Below are positions 31,030 through 42,276 of a stretch of DNA of 64,000 nt, piece by piece (position 1 is the first letter of the stretch; the number at the start of each line of letters is the position of its first letter). The stretch lies in the NCBI GenBank assembly GCA_951799405.1, contig OX637345.1, positions 5,518,001 to 5,582,000 of the forward strand. Direction: 5' to 3'. Source of the stretch: Agapetus fuscipes (lineage: Eukaryota; Arthropoda; Insecta; Trichoptera; Glossosomatidae). The notes beneath the pieces are model-generated. The model was not told the origin of the DNA and ran no database searches. It saw only the letters and a program-made list of their open reading frames with translations. Both the position numbers and the translations under genes were made by a program.

Positions 31030-31800
31030 ACCCACAAGTAGATACGTATAAATTCGCGCTAACAAATGCTATTTTGTACGGAATTTACTTTTTTAAGTTT
31101 TTTAATGATAAAAAATGAAAATAAAATATATAAATCAATCAACATGAATTTACACAATGTTAATACACAAACCATAAAAAATATAAGTCCATTAGGATTG
31201 TGTTTTGTTTTTTTTTTTTCATTTATTTATTTATTTTGGGTTTGTCATCTCGCGAGGCGGCGTGCGTCGACGCCGACCGAGCTATTTCCCTTCAGTCTGA
31301 CGCCGACCAGCGCGGGGAGCGCACGTCCGTTCAAACTGGAGCTTTCAAAAGCTCTCAGATACTCGGGTATTACGTACCGGTGTGGATTCAGTAAAAACCT
31401 GGATAAATGTACAAAAAAATATATAGCTCACGCTGTAGCTTATAAATAATCAATTAAATTACGGTTGTAATTGTGAAATTAAAGTTGTGACTGGGGTGCT
31501 CGTTCCTAAAATAGTTTATCATAGAAAAGTGAAGATTATAAAACTAAGAGTGTTGAGATGAAATAATCTGTAAAAAAGTTTGTGTGATGAATTTCTGTTG
31601 GTCGATGGATTTGAATTTTAATGGATTTTGACTTTAAAAAGGTTTGTTTGATTTTTTATATAAATTAAGGAAATTGTTATTAAAGCAGAATTTTTAAATA
31701 GAATATCCAAATATACAGATAGTTTATTATGAAATGTAAATAACCTGTGAAACTATGTACAATCAATGTAGTAATTATATGAAAAACCAAACAATTAATT
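31030..31800. other. No gene called
   Basis: A short GC-rich island at 31240-31400 (GCGGCGTGCGTCGACGCCG) has overlapping frames. Its sense is unclear; it could be a promoter or leader, but nothing else supports that. Confidence 0.3.
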
Positions 31801-31804
31801 ACAT

Positions 31805-32030
31805 TTCTTGACTTATTGGTGTTCCTTGACTTATAGGTTTGTATTAGGCTGACCATCCAAAATGTAAAAAATAGTTCACTATGTCACCAATGTCACCCAT
31901 GTTTCAGGGAATGCCAGCAAGAGTTGCAGGGCTTATGGTCATTTGAGATTGAATTTTTATGTTGCCACCATGCTTGTGGAAATGCATTCAATATGAACCA
32001 TAAATGGATGTATCTGTGCAAATTATTATA
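31805..32030 (+). repeat. CTTGACTTATAGG module, plus copy with internal loss
   Basis: Typical start GTTCCTTGACTTATAGGTTT. The middle CACATGCGGCATG part is deleted between TTTTATGTTG and CTTGTGGAAATGC. Confidence 0.65.
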
Positions 32031-32771
32031 GATGGCATGGCAATAATGATTTATTTTTATTTTTGAGCGTTTTAGAAGTATTGAAAAGTAATAAAAAAAA
32101 AAAACGTTTACAATAGAAGACTCTTAAAAATTAATAAATTTTGACTATTAAGTAATTTTCTAAAGTTGTTAACAAAATTCAAAATAGTTGCATTTGTTTT
32201 AAAAACTGGACATTTTAAATGTTGATTTTTTTTTTAATCAATGTTCGCTGTTTTTAACCAGCATTAATAAATTTGTGTTTCCAGGGAATTCCACATTATT
32301 TGTATTATCTTACTAAAAAATAAAACCAATAAAACCAGAACAAGAGGTTCAGGTTGTTTATTCCACTGATAGGTATATTTCTGAACATTTCAAAGGCACT
32401 TAACTCAAGTATGCTCCACTTCACAGTTTCTTTTCATATTGTTACGATTTTAGGGTTCCAAAAGTCTTTCAATTGAAAATACTGGTCTTCTTATACAGTT
32501 GTTTATTTTACACTTTTAATAATTTACTTTCACAAAGATAGTCCCGACTATTCCATTACACTTGGTTTCTGTTCACTGGTTTTGGTTCAATGTAGTTGTA
32601 AAGCTCGTAGGATGGGCTCTGCAAGCAACTCGCACCCTTCTTATACTCTTCAAAACAGTACAATCTAGATCTATATTCGCAAGACAGTTCCAGAAAGGCG
32701 TAGTTGTCATTATTTCCCGATGCTTCAAGTATTTTTATTCAATGATTCCTACCCACACAATATAATACAGA

Positions 32772-34841
32772 ATTCCTATCTATAAATCTATAATCTAAGT
32801 TGCAAGGATATATTCATTTAAAGCTCTCAGATGTAAGCCCACAAACCAACAAGTGTAGTTCGCGCTTACAAATGCTGAATGTGTACTTACAAATAAAATC
32901 CAAACCTTAAATGAACATAAGCCCCACAACTTTTGCCGACCTTCCCTGAAACAGGGGTGACATTGGCAAAGTGAACCATTTTTTACAGTATGGGTGGTCA
33001 GCCTCATACCAACCTATAAGTCAAGGAATATGAATAAAAAATTACATTTAAATATATAAAAGAACAAAACCTTACAAAGAAATCTATACAAAAAAAGTCA
33101 GAAATTTCCTATGCAAAAAATGCAGCAAATGAATACACCAACATTAAAAATCACCATTGCAGATTAGCCGCCACTTCTTCCTGTCCTTGCACACTTCTTT
33201 CATTTCATCCAGAGTCATAACGTTTTTCATGCAAGTCCTCCTTTTATTATGACTCTGGATATCCCATTCATTCGCTATTTCAGAAATTTGATCCATCCAT
33301 ACTTTTCTCGGTCTTCCTCTACCACGACATCCATCTATTTTAGCAACATATACTTTCTTCGTCAATCTTTCATCACTCATTCTCTCCATATGCCCGAACC
33401 ATCTTAACATACTTCTTTTAATCTTCACTTTCACACTTTCCCTTACACCACATTCTTCTCTTACAAAATCATTCCTCACTCTGTCACTTCGTTTTTTCCC
33501 AATAATACTTCTTAGATAGTCCATTTCTACTGTATGGACTTTACTAATTTCCCTTTCACTCACCGTCCAGGCTTCACTTCCATACATCAAGGTTGGCACT
33601 AGTATACCACCGTGCACCGCCAATCTAACATTTTTTGAGAGATTCTGGTTCCTGGCGATGCTAGCGGTAGCACCCAGTACGCACCTGCCTTTCATTATTC
33701 TTCTTTCAAATTCACCGGTCATTCTTCCATCTTTTTCAAACTTACTTCCCAGGTATACAAACTCATTTACGACATCAACATTCATTCCATTAATTTTAAA
33801 TTCATAATTCATACTTTCATCATCTCTTTCAAAAATCAATACTTTCGTCTTACTTGCATTCAACTTCAAATGGTTACCTTTCAAAGCTTCATTCAATCTA
33901 GAGAGCATTGTTTGCAATTCTACTGCTGAATCAGATACAAGAACTGCATCATCTGCATACAGTAGAACACTCACTTTGCTCTCTCCTATCATCAATCCAC
34001 AATCATTAAGTCGAGCATCTCTGACACACTTGTCCATGACTATGTTAAATAGCCATGGACTCATCACACATCCTTGCCTCACACCCTTATAAACTTCAAA
34101 CCACTCACTATACTCACCATCAATACGGACACATGCCTTACTATTTTCATAGTTTGCATGCACCGCACCTAGGAGAGCCCCATTCACTCCGTATGCTTTC
34201 AAAACATCCCATAACATACCTCTGTCTACTGAGTCAAAAGCCTTTTCCAGATCCACAAAGGCCGTGAACAGCTTCCGCCTCACCGACAATTGTTTTTCAA
34301 CAAGTTGTCGTAGAGTAAAAATCTGATCAACACAGCCTCTACCGGCCATAAAGCCGGACTGTACATCGGAAATCCTTTCACTAGTAGTCAGAATCACATT
34401 TTTTATAATCACCTTACAGAAGACTTTTCCTGGTATACTGAGTAGACTGATTGGTCTGAAGTTCTGACAGTCTTTTTTGTCCCCTTTACCTTTGTAAATG
34501 GGAACAATGACTGCCTTCCTCCAATCCATCGGTACTACTCCTGCATTCACACAGAGCTTACATAATTCGTACATCCAATCTATCACACATTCACCTCCTG
34601 CTTTCAACATTTCACCATTTATACCATCAAACCCAGCAGACTTCCCATTCTTCAGACGTGAAATAGACACTTTCATTTCTTCTTTCATAATATTCAATTC
34701 ATTCGCTTCATCTATCTGTTCATAAATTCTTCTTTCACCCTGACCAAAAATTTCTTGAAAATAGTTCTTCCATCTCCTGCATACTTCTTCATTCTCCCAT
34801 ACCATCTCACCGGCAGCACTTTTGACTCCCGGAGTGGTCAA
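32772..34841 (-). mobile_element. 5'-truncated RTE LINE inside the LTR
   Basis: The 3' end at the left is the CTTGACTTATAGG module (32778-33030) with an ATAGATTATAG tail, then a ~110-bp AT-rich spacer and the coding region. The 5' end is cut at CATTGACCACTCCGGGAGTC. Confidence 0.82.
33144..34841 (-). CDS. RTE-type reverse transcriptase, endonuclease missing
   Basis: About 565 open codons, the longest LINE frame in the window; the true protein would start further upstream in a full copy. In order from the amino end: linker; AVIVPIYKGKGDKKDCQNFR with RPISLL (RT 1-2); GFMAGRGCVDQIF (2a); FVDLEKAFDSVDR with the first catalytic Asp (A); GVRQGCVMSPWLFN (B); LLYADDAVLV (C, catalytic pair); LNASKTKVLIF (D); FVYLGSKF (E). 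The tail carries LRWFGHMERM, GRGRPRKVWMDQI and MKEVCKDRKKWR, the RTE-clade C-terminus. All RT catalytic residues are present and no stop interrupts, so the copy is young, but the apurinic endonuclease is lost by truncation. Confidence 0.88.
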   Translation of the reverse strand: MTTPGVKSAAGEMVWENEEVCRRWKNYFQEIFGQGERRIYEQIDEANELNIMKEEMKVSISRLKNGKSAGFDGINGEMLKAGGECVIDWMYELCKLCVNAGVVPMDWRKAVIVPIYKGKGDKKDCQNFRPISLLSIPGKVFCKVIIKNVILTTSERISDVQSGFMAGRGCVDQIFTLRQLVEKQLSVRRKLFTAFVDLEKAFDSVDRGMLWDVLKAYGVNGALLGAVHANYENSKACVRIDGEYSEWFEVYKGVRQGCVMSPWLFNIVMDKCVRDARLNDCGLMIGESKVSVLLYADDAVLVSDSAVELQTMLSRLNEALKGNHLKLNASKTKVLIFERDDESMNYEFKINGMNVDVVNEFVYLGSKFEKDGRMTGEFERRIMKGRCVLGATASIARNQNLSKNVRLAVHGGILVPTLMYGSEAWTVSEREISKVHTVEMDYLRSIIGKKRSDRVRNDFVREECGVRESVKVKIKRSMLRWFGHMERMSDERLTKKVYVAKIDGCRGRGRPRKVWMDQISEIANEWDIQSHNKRRTCMKNVMTLDEMKEVCKDRKKWRLICNGDF

Positions 34842-34899
34842 TGCAGAAGATTTATTATAACTATAACTAATACCTATTCTAATATTTACATAACACTAT

Positions 34900-35320
34900 G
34901 GTTCCTTGACTATTAGGTTGGTATGAGGCTGACCACCACGGTTTAAAAACTTGGTTCACTTTTTCTAATGTCACCCCGGTGTCAAGGAAATTGCTAGGTG
35001 TATGCAAATGTGAAGTTTGTGGTTTTTATTTTTGTAAGTTCACAATATGTTAAATGAATTTGTGAATTTACACAAGTCTGCCTGTGGTCGTGCATTAAAT
35101 ATAAGCCTCATATGTCAATGTATCCTTGCAACTTAGATTATAGATTATATTATACACATTTTAGGTATTGGATAGTTATCCATACCTAAAGTTTTATAAT
35201 GTAGGTCCACATGCGGCATGTGTTAGCGCGAAATTATACATGTCTGCTTGTGGGAATGCATTTAATATAAATCTTAAATTATATATATCCTTGCAGCTTA
35301 GATTAGATTAGATCCATACC
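34900..35320 (+). repeat. Two consecutive module copies (plus)
   Basis: 34900-35150 is a diverged full copy starting GGTTCCTTGACTATTAGG. 35190-35320 is the 3' half of another, ending GCTTAGATTAGATTAGA. Confidence 0.65.
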
Positions 35321-35404
35321 TCTGGTTTATTTCTGAACATCTTAAAGGCTCTCAACTCAAGTGTTCCTCATTTAAGTATAATGTCTTATCACCAGAAATA
35401 TTTC

Positions 35405-35740
35405 ACTGTCTTAACATAGAAAATGTTATACGCAACACAACTAAGCCATACATATAGTGTAACTTATTTCGGTAGTGGTCGCATGTGGCGAGTGGGGTCT
35501 TTTTAATTCCACAGGTATGGAGGCTGGCCTTACTCCAACCACTATAGGGTCTTACAGCATAATCTACAATCTGAGTTGCAAAGATTTTTTAACGATTATG
35601 ATTCAAATTAAATGCATGCCCACACTTAGTTAGGTAAAATTTCGCGGTAACACATGCCTCATGTGAACTTACAACATAAGAACCCGAATCTACCGTTTTT
35701 ACCAAACGAACATAAATTTTTTTTTTTACTATATTTCTTC
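35405..35740 (-). repeat. SINE family B tail, then module copy (both minus)
   Basis: 35405-35560: TGTTATACGCAACACAACTAAG to GGCTGGCCTTACTCCAACC, the reverse of the family B 3' part. 35563-35740: module 3' half with ATCTGAGTTGCAAAGATT at its tail. Confidence 0.6.
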
Positions 35741-36137
35741 TTATTTATTTTATACGGCCATTAATGTCAATATTTTTACACAGGTTGAACCACACCTTAT
35801 GAAATCCACACGTGAATTGGCTAACACAATACTATGTCGTCAACCGGCCGGGTTGCCAAGGAAAAGGCATACAAAAAAATGACGTCATTCTCATACAAGT
35901 CTGACGTTTTCTCGCCAAGAAAAAAGTTCTAAATTCAAATATGTTCCGATCCCATACTTAAATATATGCAATTTGAATGACAGAAATAGTTTATTCAAAA
36001 TATAAACGGACAGAAATTTAAATTCAAACGTTAAATTTTAAATTTAGAACCCTAAAGTTTTCATCGCTTTTCACACCGCACAAATGTTTCGTCATATCCG
36101 TCAAATGGGACGCGTTGCCTATTCACACGCCGTACAT
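35741..36137. other. No gene seen
   Basis: AT-rich, with no frame or repeat recognised apart from the direct-repeat copy that starts at 36138. Confidence 0.35.
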
Positions 36138-37043
36138 GACAATAAGGGTGGCCAACACAAGGTTGTATAATTTCGTCGGTTCCACGAAAAATCGGTCACA
36201 GACAACCCGTCCACAAATAGTTCGGCCATGGACTAATCGGTCACACGGCAGTTAGTCACACAACTTTTCGATGCATATAACTTGGCCACAGATAACTCGT
36301 CCAAAGGAAAGTCAGCCACGGACATCTTGGTCGCACGACAATTCGTCTACACGACTTTTTGATCAACGAAATTTCTTTAAAACATTTACGACTTTAAAGG
36401 TAAAACTGAATAAATGACATTCTAAGCTCATTCAGTGTTCTCAGATACAATATTTTTTCTTTCCTATTTTCTACGAGATAAAACACAAAAATAAGTGTAA
36501 AAACCCTAAATTGAGAATTTTTTCATGAGCTTTTCTTTATAATTAGTTCACTTACTATGAGAAGTTACAACCAATAAAATGTTTTATCCACAATTTCTCA
36601 AAACAGTGAATCAGCATTTTTTTAATTTTACCTTAAAGAAGGTGATAAATGGTCCACAGACAGATCCATCACAGAAACAATAATGTGATCCGCACGTGGA
36701 TTGCCATAGACCAAGTTGTGTCAATGCAAAAAATGTTCCGAATCTATTATTTCAAATTTCAGATATTTTAAAGGTTTTTTGGGGAGTTTATTTTTTGCGA
36801 TGCACATGTCTGTTGACTTTTATTGGATGTGGCTGAAAAGTCATGTGATCAAATTATCCGTGACCGATATGTCATTGGACGAGTTATCTTTGCCGAGTGT
36901 CTGTGAGTTTAAAGTTTGTGGACGATATGTAACGAGTATGAGACCGATTTCTCCATGGAAAATATGTCCGTGGACGAGTTATCTAAGACCGATTTGTCGT
37001 GACACAGACAATAAGGGTGGCCAACACAAAGTTGTATAATTTC
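36138..37043. mobile_element. TIR element flanked by 37-bp direct repeats
   Basis: A 37-bp sequence (36138-36174, beginning GACAATAAGGGTGGCC) is repeated at 37007-37043 with one mismatch. The 832 bp between have imperfect inverted ends (ACGAAAAATCGGTC at the left, GACCGATTTGTCGT at the right). They are filled near both ends with degenerate GTCCAC, TCGGTCAC and CTCGTCCA repeats in opposing orientation. No coding capacity; the 36716-37039 frame follows the repeats. Confidence 0.65.
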
Positions 37044-37600
37044 ACGCAGCGCTGTTGTGTAAATCCGCACAACTGAGCTGTCACCTGTCACAATCATATT
37101 TTTGGGAAATTGTGTGAGCGTTTGCCTGCGCAACATTAATCAGAGCCCGTGTCAAAATGTGTAACCTAACTTTTTGTACAACATTACAAAAAGTTCAGAA
37201 ATATATATTTTTAATGTAGTTTTTATGACCTTAAATCTAAATAGCAAAGATAAAATCGCATTTTTCTTTCACATCAATGCATGTTCACAAGCAGATATTT
37301 AAAGAATATAATATGTTAAGACTACAGGGGAAAAATAAGGAATCCCAGCAAAAATAAGAAAATAAGTTCGTAAGAAAAATGGTATAATCTAAAGGCATAT
37401 GTGCGTATCTAAAGCTTTGCTAAGTTTATATTAGAACAACAGTCGCTATCACAGTTTATGACGGTATTTCCGGTTCTTTGTGACTGGCAATAACCATGAT
37501 TTAAATTTTTGATAAACTCATAATGTTTTTCAACACTGGCATTCCTTGTTCATCCCCTGTAGTCTTCTTTTGTCCTTGAATAGCAGATTTTATTTCGCAA
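37044..37600. other. No gene seen
   Basis: 37215-37320 may be a decayed minus-strand module tail (AAATCTAAATAGCAAAGAT). Otherwise nothing recognised. Confidence 0.35.
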
Positions 37601-37601
37601 G

Positions 37602-37858
37602 TTTCCTTGACCTATAAATTGGTATGAGGCTGACCACCTATACAGTAAAAAATAGTTCACTTTGCCAATGACGCCTCTGTTTCAGGGAAGGTTCACAAAA
37701 GTTGTAGGATTTATTTTTATTTGAGTTTTGAATTTTAATTTGTGAGTACACATGCAGCATTTGTAAATGCGAAGTAGACGTGTCTGTTTGTGGGCATGCA
37801 TTTAATATGAATTTGAAATGTCAATTTATCTTTGCAAACTTAGATCATAGGTTATAGA
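37602..37858 (+). repeat. CTTGACTTATAGG module, plus copy
   Basis: Full-length diverged copy from TTCCTTGACCTATAAATTGG to TGCAAACTTAGATCATAGG. Confidence 0.7.
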
Positions 37859-37919
37859 AGTTTATAAGTCATGGTGTTTTACGTGGGTACCTATACTTTT
37901 TTCGTTTGCGTTTCGCCCA

Positions 37920-38160
37920 GTACCCTTAGTACGAGTTGCAAAACTTGGAAAAGTAAAGTTTACGGAAAATATTAAAGCGTGATTTCTCCCAAAATCTGCC
38001 GTTTTTGTTTCTTACACTTTGTGGTCTTAGCAAAAGAGTTACGGTGATGAAGAAAATCAAGTTCAAACAAACAAAAACGGCAGATTTTGGGGGAAATCAC
38101 TCTTTAAAAATTGCCGTACACTTTACATTACTCAAGTTTTGCAACTCGTACTAAGTGTAG
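37920..38160. mobile_element. Palindromic MITE, copy 3
   Basis: Same family as 4420-4661. The outer ends are GTACCCTTAGTACGAGTTGC and GCAACTCGTACTAAGTGTA, which suggests the inverted repeat includes GTAC(CC)TTAGTAC. Confidence 0.72.
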
Positions 38161-38249
38161 GTACTGATCAACCATAGATAACGGAATAAAGTGATCTGTG
38201 TGATCAACAAATGCACCAAGATCTTAATTTGACCGATTATTAGTCTATT

Positions 38250-38530
38250 AGTGAAAATTTCTGACTCGTAAATGGAAGGATGTGGGTTCGAATCCTGACG
38301 GAGCTCAAAAAATTTACCATTTAAATTTTCAAATACGCTCTTCGCTGGAAGAAAAAATCATATTACTTTACCAGAGACCGGTCACTAACTGTCCATCCAG
38401 GCTTACAGAAACTGGGTCTTGCTTGAGTATTGGCGCTTTGTAACGACGACCAACCTCTGCGGCACTACAACAAGTGTCATAGACCCCTAGAGTCTCTGAA
38501 ATACAGGGAGTCTCCCGGAAAGGATTTCTT
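38250..38530 (+). mobile_element. tRNA-derived SINE, family A
   Basis: B-box GGTTCGAATCCTGACGG, then GTCACTAACTGTCCATCCAG, AACTGGGTCTTGCTTGAG and GGAGTCTCCCGGAAAGGATT. The A-box region is decayed. Confidence 0.7.
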
Positions 38531-38575
38531 ACAAAAATGCTTTTAGCAATATCTAAAAGCAAGCAAATTAGACCT

Positions 38576-39190
38576 CTCTGTACTGTATCCTGCCGCCGTT
38601 CCACTAGGGGTGGCCGGTACCTCCGCAAATGCGCCTCTACTTTTTTCTGTCCTTAAAAACCACTTTCATTTCCTCGATATTCATTACCTTTTTCATACAT
38701 ACTCTTCTCTTAGGCCCGGTATATTGAACTGTAGTAATATTTTAGCTAACTATTACTTGAACTTTCATTCAAAATACTCAATCTCGAGTTAACTAAAACC
38801 GAACATTATCGAAGTATGAGGCCACGCCCACAAATCTTGTAAATAATTAAAATGCCATTCAAAAGCTTTAAAACAAACAACCATTCATAAAAATCATATG
38901 CCAAACCTTCGTTAAGCTAGAAAACGAGACAAAAAATGTTCAGTTTGCAACAATTTTGATGTATCCTTACATTAAAAAAGAACAGCTGCTGTCGGTGAAG
39001 CGCCGCCATCTTAAAAATCGAAAGTTAAAGTTACTAATTATTTACTGCCAAAATTCGGTGAGTGAAATATTATGATGATTTAACTAAAATTGCATTTTAG
39101 TTAACTTTACGATACTTCAAAATACCGGGCCTTATTCTCACTCTGCAGGTTCCATTCTTTCGCAATCTCATCTATTTGGTCTAACAATTC
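38576..39190 (-). pseudogene. RTE family 2 fragment split by a TTA-flanked MITE
   Basis: 38576-38712 and 39132-39190 are contiguous parts of the family 2 LINE C-terminal coding end on the minus strand (GGCGGCAGGATACAGTACAG, GATGAGATTGCGAAAGAATG). Discounting the MITE and one TTA restores continuity of the two parts. Confidence 0.65.
38713..39131. mobile_element. 419-bp MITE with TTA target duplication
   Basis: Inverted ends GGCCCGGTATATTGAA and TTCAAAATACCGGGCC (15 of 16 match), with TTA at 38710-38712 and 39132-39134. This format fits the PIF/Harbinger superfamily (3-bp TWA sites). No transposase. Confidence 0.78.
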
Positions 39191-39548
39191 TTTCCTCGGC
39201 CTCTCTGGTAATACAAATACGCCTACAAAAAGATCCAGTAAAGATAGATCCATTTTTAACGGGAAAAGCATTATTTTCTTGGTAATGATACGCGAAACTT
39301 TGCTACAATTTCACATGACTCGTGTACTGGCAGAGTTCACCTCGGCTCGTCGCGAACTCTGTAATTCGGCGTCTTGTAATTAACAGCGCGAACTTACAGA
39401 CGCGCCTCATTCTAATGAGCAATTAATCTAAGTTGCCGACTCGCAAAACCGTGAAATACTGGAAGACGTTTTCAAGTACTTGCCTAGTGTAAGCGCATCA
39501 TGATTAACTTGTTTTGCAACTCTCAATTCATATTTTAACTACTGATCG
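39191..39548. other. No gene seen
   Basis: GC-richer than its surroundings around 39330-39420, without a frame or named repeat. Confidence 0.3.
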
Positions 39549-39693
39549 ATTCCTTGACTTATAGGTTGGTATCAGTCTTTTTTGTCCCCTTTACCTTTGT
39601 AAATAGGAACAATGACTGCTTTCTTCCAGTCCATCGGTACCACTCCTGCATTTACACAAAGCTTACATTATTCCTTGACTTATAGGTTGGTAT
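39549..39693 (-). repeat. 97-bp internal RT fragment between 24-bp direct repeats
   Basis: 39573-39669 is a piece of the RTE RT gene (matching about 34468-34562, minus sense). The 24 bp at 39549-39572 and 39670-39693 are identical module starts, so the fragment interrupts a module with a 24-bp duplication. Confidence 0.75.
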
Positions 39694-40155
39694 GAGGCTG
39701 ACCACCCATACTGTAAAAAATGGTTCATATTGCCAATGGCACCCCTGTTTCAGGGAATGTCGGCAAGAGTTGCAGGGCTTATGTTCATTTCAGGTTTGGA
39801 TTTTATTTGTAAGTACACAATCAGCATTTGTAAGTGCGAACTATACGTTTTTGTTTGTGGGCATACATCTGAGAGCTTTGAATGAATATATCCTTGCAAC
39901 TTAGATTATAGATTATAGATCGTTGATCTTTTTTAAAATACAAAAAAAAACATTTATCTGTAGATAGGTATGTCAATGTCACCCCTGTTTCAGGGAAGGT
40001 CGGCCAGAGTTGCAGGGCTTATGTTCATTTGAGATTTGTTTTTTTACTGTAGGTCCACATGCGGCATGTGTTAGCGCGAAATTCTAAACGTCTGCTTGTG
40101 GGAATGCGTTTAATATGAATCTTAAATGATATATATCTTTGCAGCTTAGATTTAG
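39670..40155 (+). repeat. Two module copies (plus)
   Basis: 39670-39920 is a complete copy ending in GATTATAGATTATAGAT. 39975-40155 is a second, 5'-shortened copy with CACATGCGGCATGTG. Confidence 0.75.
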
Positions 40156-40194
40156 GTATGCTTTTACCAGATTATTAAGATTTTGGTTTTTTCA

Positions 40195-40330
40195 CCCGAA
40201 TTTGTTGGCGTTAGGCCGGCCCCCTAACCTGTAAAAATAAATAGGTTTCACTCGCCACATGCGTAACCCTTCCCGGATATTGTGGCAAGCAGTTGCACTA
40301 TATGTGAAGCTTAGTGGCGTTTTTGCGTTA
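40195..40330 (+). mobile_element. SINE family B, 3' part
   Basis: GCGTTAGGCCGGCCCCCTAACC to CTATATGTGAAGCTTAGTGGCG. No head. Confidence 0.6.
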
Positions 40331-41055
40331 CGTTTAATCCAAAGATGATCAATGAAACATCCGGTCATCCAAAAAATCACATGACAAAGAATCGCATATC
40401 TATGTGATATAATATGTATTTTCATGGACCATTTATGGTATGTTCTGTTTTAGGAATGTGATATTTTGTCATATGATGTGTTGTTCTTGTACTGCTTTAC
40501 CATTGTGATAACCTTTCCTCTGATGTGTTGTGTTATAGTGATGTTTTATCATGTGATGTACTGTCATTGTGAAGTTTTGTCATGTGTCGTTTTGTCACTG
40601 TGCCATTCTAATCTATCACCAAGATACATAAGATCGAAAATAAAAAAAAGTACAATGAAAATACGTAGTCACTGCCTTCCTATCATTAATTTTATGTAGG
40701 TTAACAATATGCAATTGCCGAGAAAATCGGTAAGACTGCGGAGGGTGAGGGAAGGTATGAGGGAGGAATCGCGGAAATAAGGGTAGGTAGTTGAATTGTG
40801 TGAGACACACAGCGGGGTCGATATTACAATAATTGATTGACTCATCGGCTCCCTCATTTAGGGGAGAATTCTACCCCGAGTTTAAATCACTTGCATTAAC
40901 TCCCCGCAATCGCGTAAGTAAATCGAAAATGTATGAAATATGCGACGCCTGTCCTAGTGAGTGATTTAGCTTTTGCTCATTTTGAGAGGACTTTATACAA
41001 TGTTTCATACTTGAGATAGTGAATGCGTAGTGTAAAGTTTTTCCTTTAAACTCAA
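40331..41055. other. No gene seen
   Basis: 40450-40620 is a low-complexity stretch of TTTTGTCATGTGATG-like words. 40905-40985 repeats 2443-2530. Nothing coding. Confidence 0.35.
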
Positions 41056-41058
41056 CAT

Positions 41059-41490
41059 TGATATGAGGCTGACCACCCATACTGTAAAAAATGGTTCACT
41101 TTGTCAATGTCACCCTTGTTTCAAGGAAGGTCGGCAAGAGTTGCAGGTTTTCATTTCAGATTAGGTTTTAATTTGTAAGTACACATTCAGCATTTGTGAG
41201 CGTGAACTTACACGTGTATGTTTGTGGGCATGCATTTGAAATCATATCAAGCTATAAATTTTATTCCATTATCACTCTTTCAAATATGTATTTTTTATGG
41301 CTGGTCACGTATTGCACTATCCACATGACTAGGCTGGAATAAAGATTTATTATTATTATATTCAAAGTATTCGATAGGTTCACATGTACTGCTTCTGACG
41401 CTTGGTCGTGAACAGGGGTGATATTGTAAAACTAAACACTCTTTTTACAGTATGGGTGGTCAGCCTCATAACAACCTATAAATCAAGGAA
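41059..41490. repeat. Module copies in opposite orientation
   Basis: Plus copy 41059-41250 starts ATATGAGGCTGACCACCC. Minus fragment 41405-41490 has TTCCTTGATTTATAGGTTG on the minus strand. About 150 bp of AT-rich sequence separates them. Confidence 0.65.
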
Positions 41491-41604
41491 TAAGAATAAG
41501 AAAAATTAATTCAATTAACACAATTGGTATTAGATATTCATACACAGTAAATACATGGCTCGGCCGCCACCTAACGTGTATTTTAAATAGAAAAAAACGA
41601 TTGT

Positions 41605-41920
41605 CAATGGATCAAATGTGTTGTGATGAGATGGTTTGGGCATGTGGAAAGAATGAATGATGATAGACTGACAAAGTATATATTTATACATTGGTAGTGT
41701 GAAAGGAAAAAGAGGTAAGAGACGACCGAGAAAAGTATGGAGTGATCAGATTGAGGAGATTGTGAAAGAATGGGATATACAAAGCGAGCGTAAAAGAAGA
41801 AAATGCATGAAAAAGGTGATGGATATGAATGAATTGAAAGAGGTATGTAAGGATAGGAAGAAATAGTGGCAGCTCTGCACCCCTAGCGGAATGGCAACAA
41901 AGTACAGTGACAATCTCGTC
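41605..41920 (+). pseudogene. RTE family 2, C-terminal coding fragment
   Basis: Encodes RWFGHVERMNDDRLTK, then a frameshift, then KRGKRRPRKVWSDQIEEIV and KEWDIQSERKRRKCMKK, ending at TAG in AAGAAATAGTGG. The 3' untranslated part has CACCCCTAGCGGAATGGC. Homologous to the tail of the RTE at 33144 but clearly a different family. Confidence 0.72.
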
Positions 41921-42276
41921 AAAATGTCTCAGTTCTGCGTTGGCTCAGTCGTTTTCGAAATATATCTTTTTATGTGACAATATAAAAATCAGCTTTTACT
42001 GTACTTTATTGTCTGTTTAAAAATTCAAATACCTTTTTTAGGTCCCACGTTCGATTGGAATTTAAGGGGGTGACTTTGCGTCTATCTCCTAGCTATAAAC
42101 AATGGTTAGACCCACTCTGTCCCAGAATATCCCCGAGTTCCATGTACTGGTATATATGAGAAAAAAACTGCCCACGTGATGGCCCTATTGATGAGAAAAA
42201 TACTATGAAACCTCAAAATACGGATGCTTAGATTAAATCGACCATATCGACACCCTAAAGGTTTTTTTGTATATAT

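Larger units (their letters stand above)
32440..34895 (-). mobile_element. Solo LTR, family B-like, split by an RTE LINE
   Basis: On the minus strand an LTR starts TGTTATGTAAATATTAG at 34895 and runs ~54 bp. It resumes near 32765 with GGAATTCTGTATTATATTG and ends AACCCTAAAATCGTAACA at 32440. Start, middle and end match the LTRs at 6592 and 13330. The flanks are ATAT (32436-32439) and CTAT (34896-34899), close to a 4-bp duplication. The ~2.07 kb between is an RTE copy. Confidence 0.65.

Noticed and set aside
36716..37039. 107-codon frame in the TIR element
   Set aside because: Follows the degenerate terminal repeats and runs into the 37-bp flank; unlikely to be a transposase.
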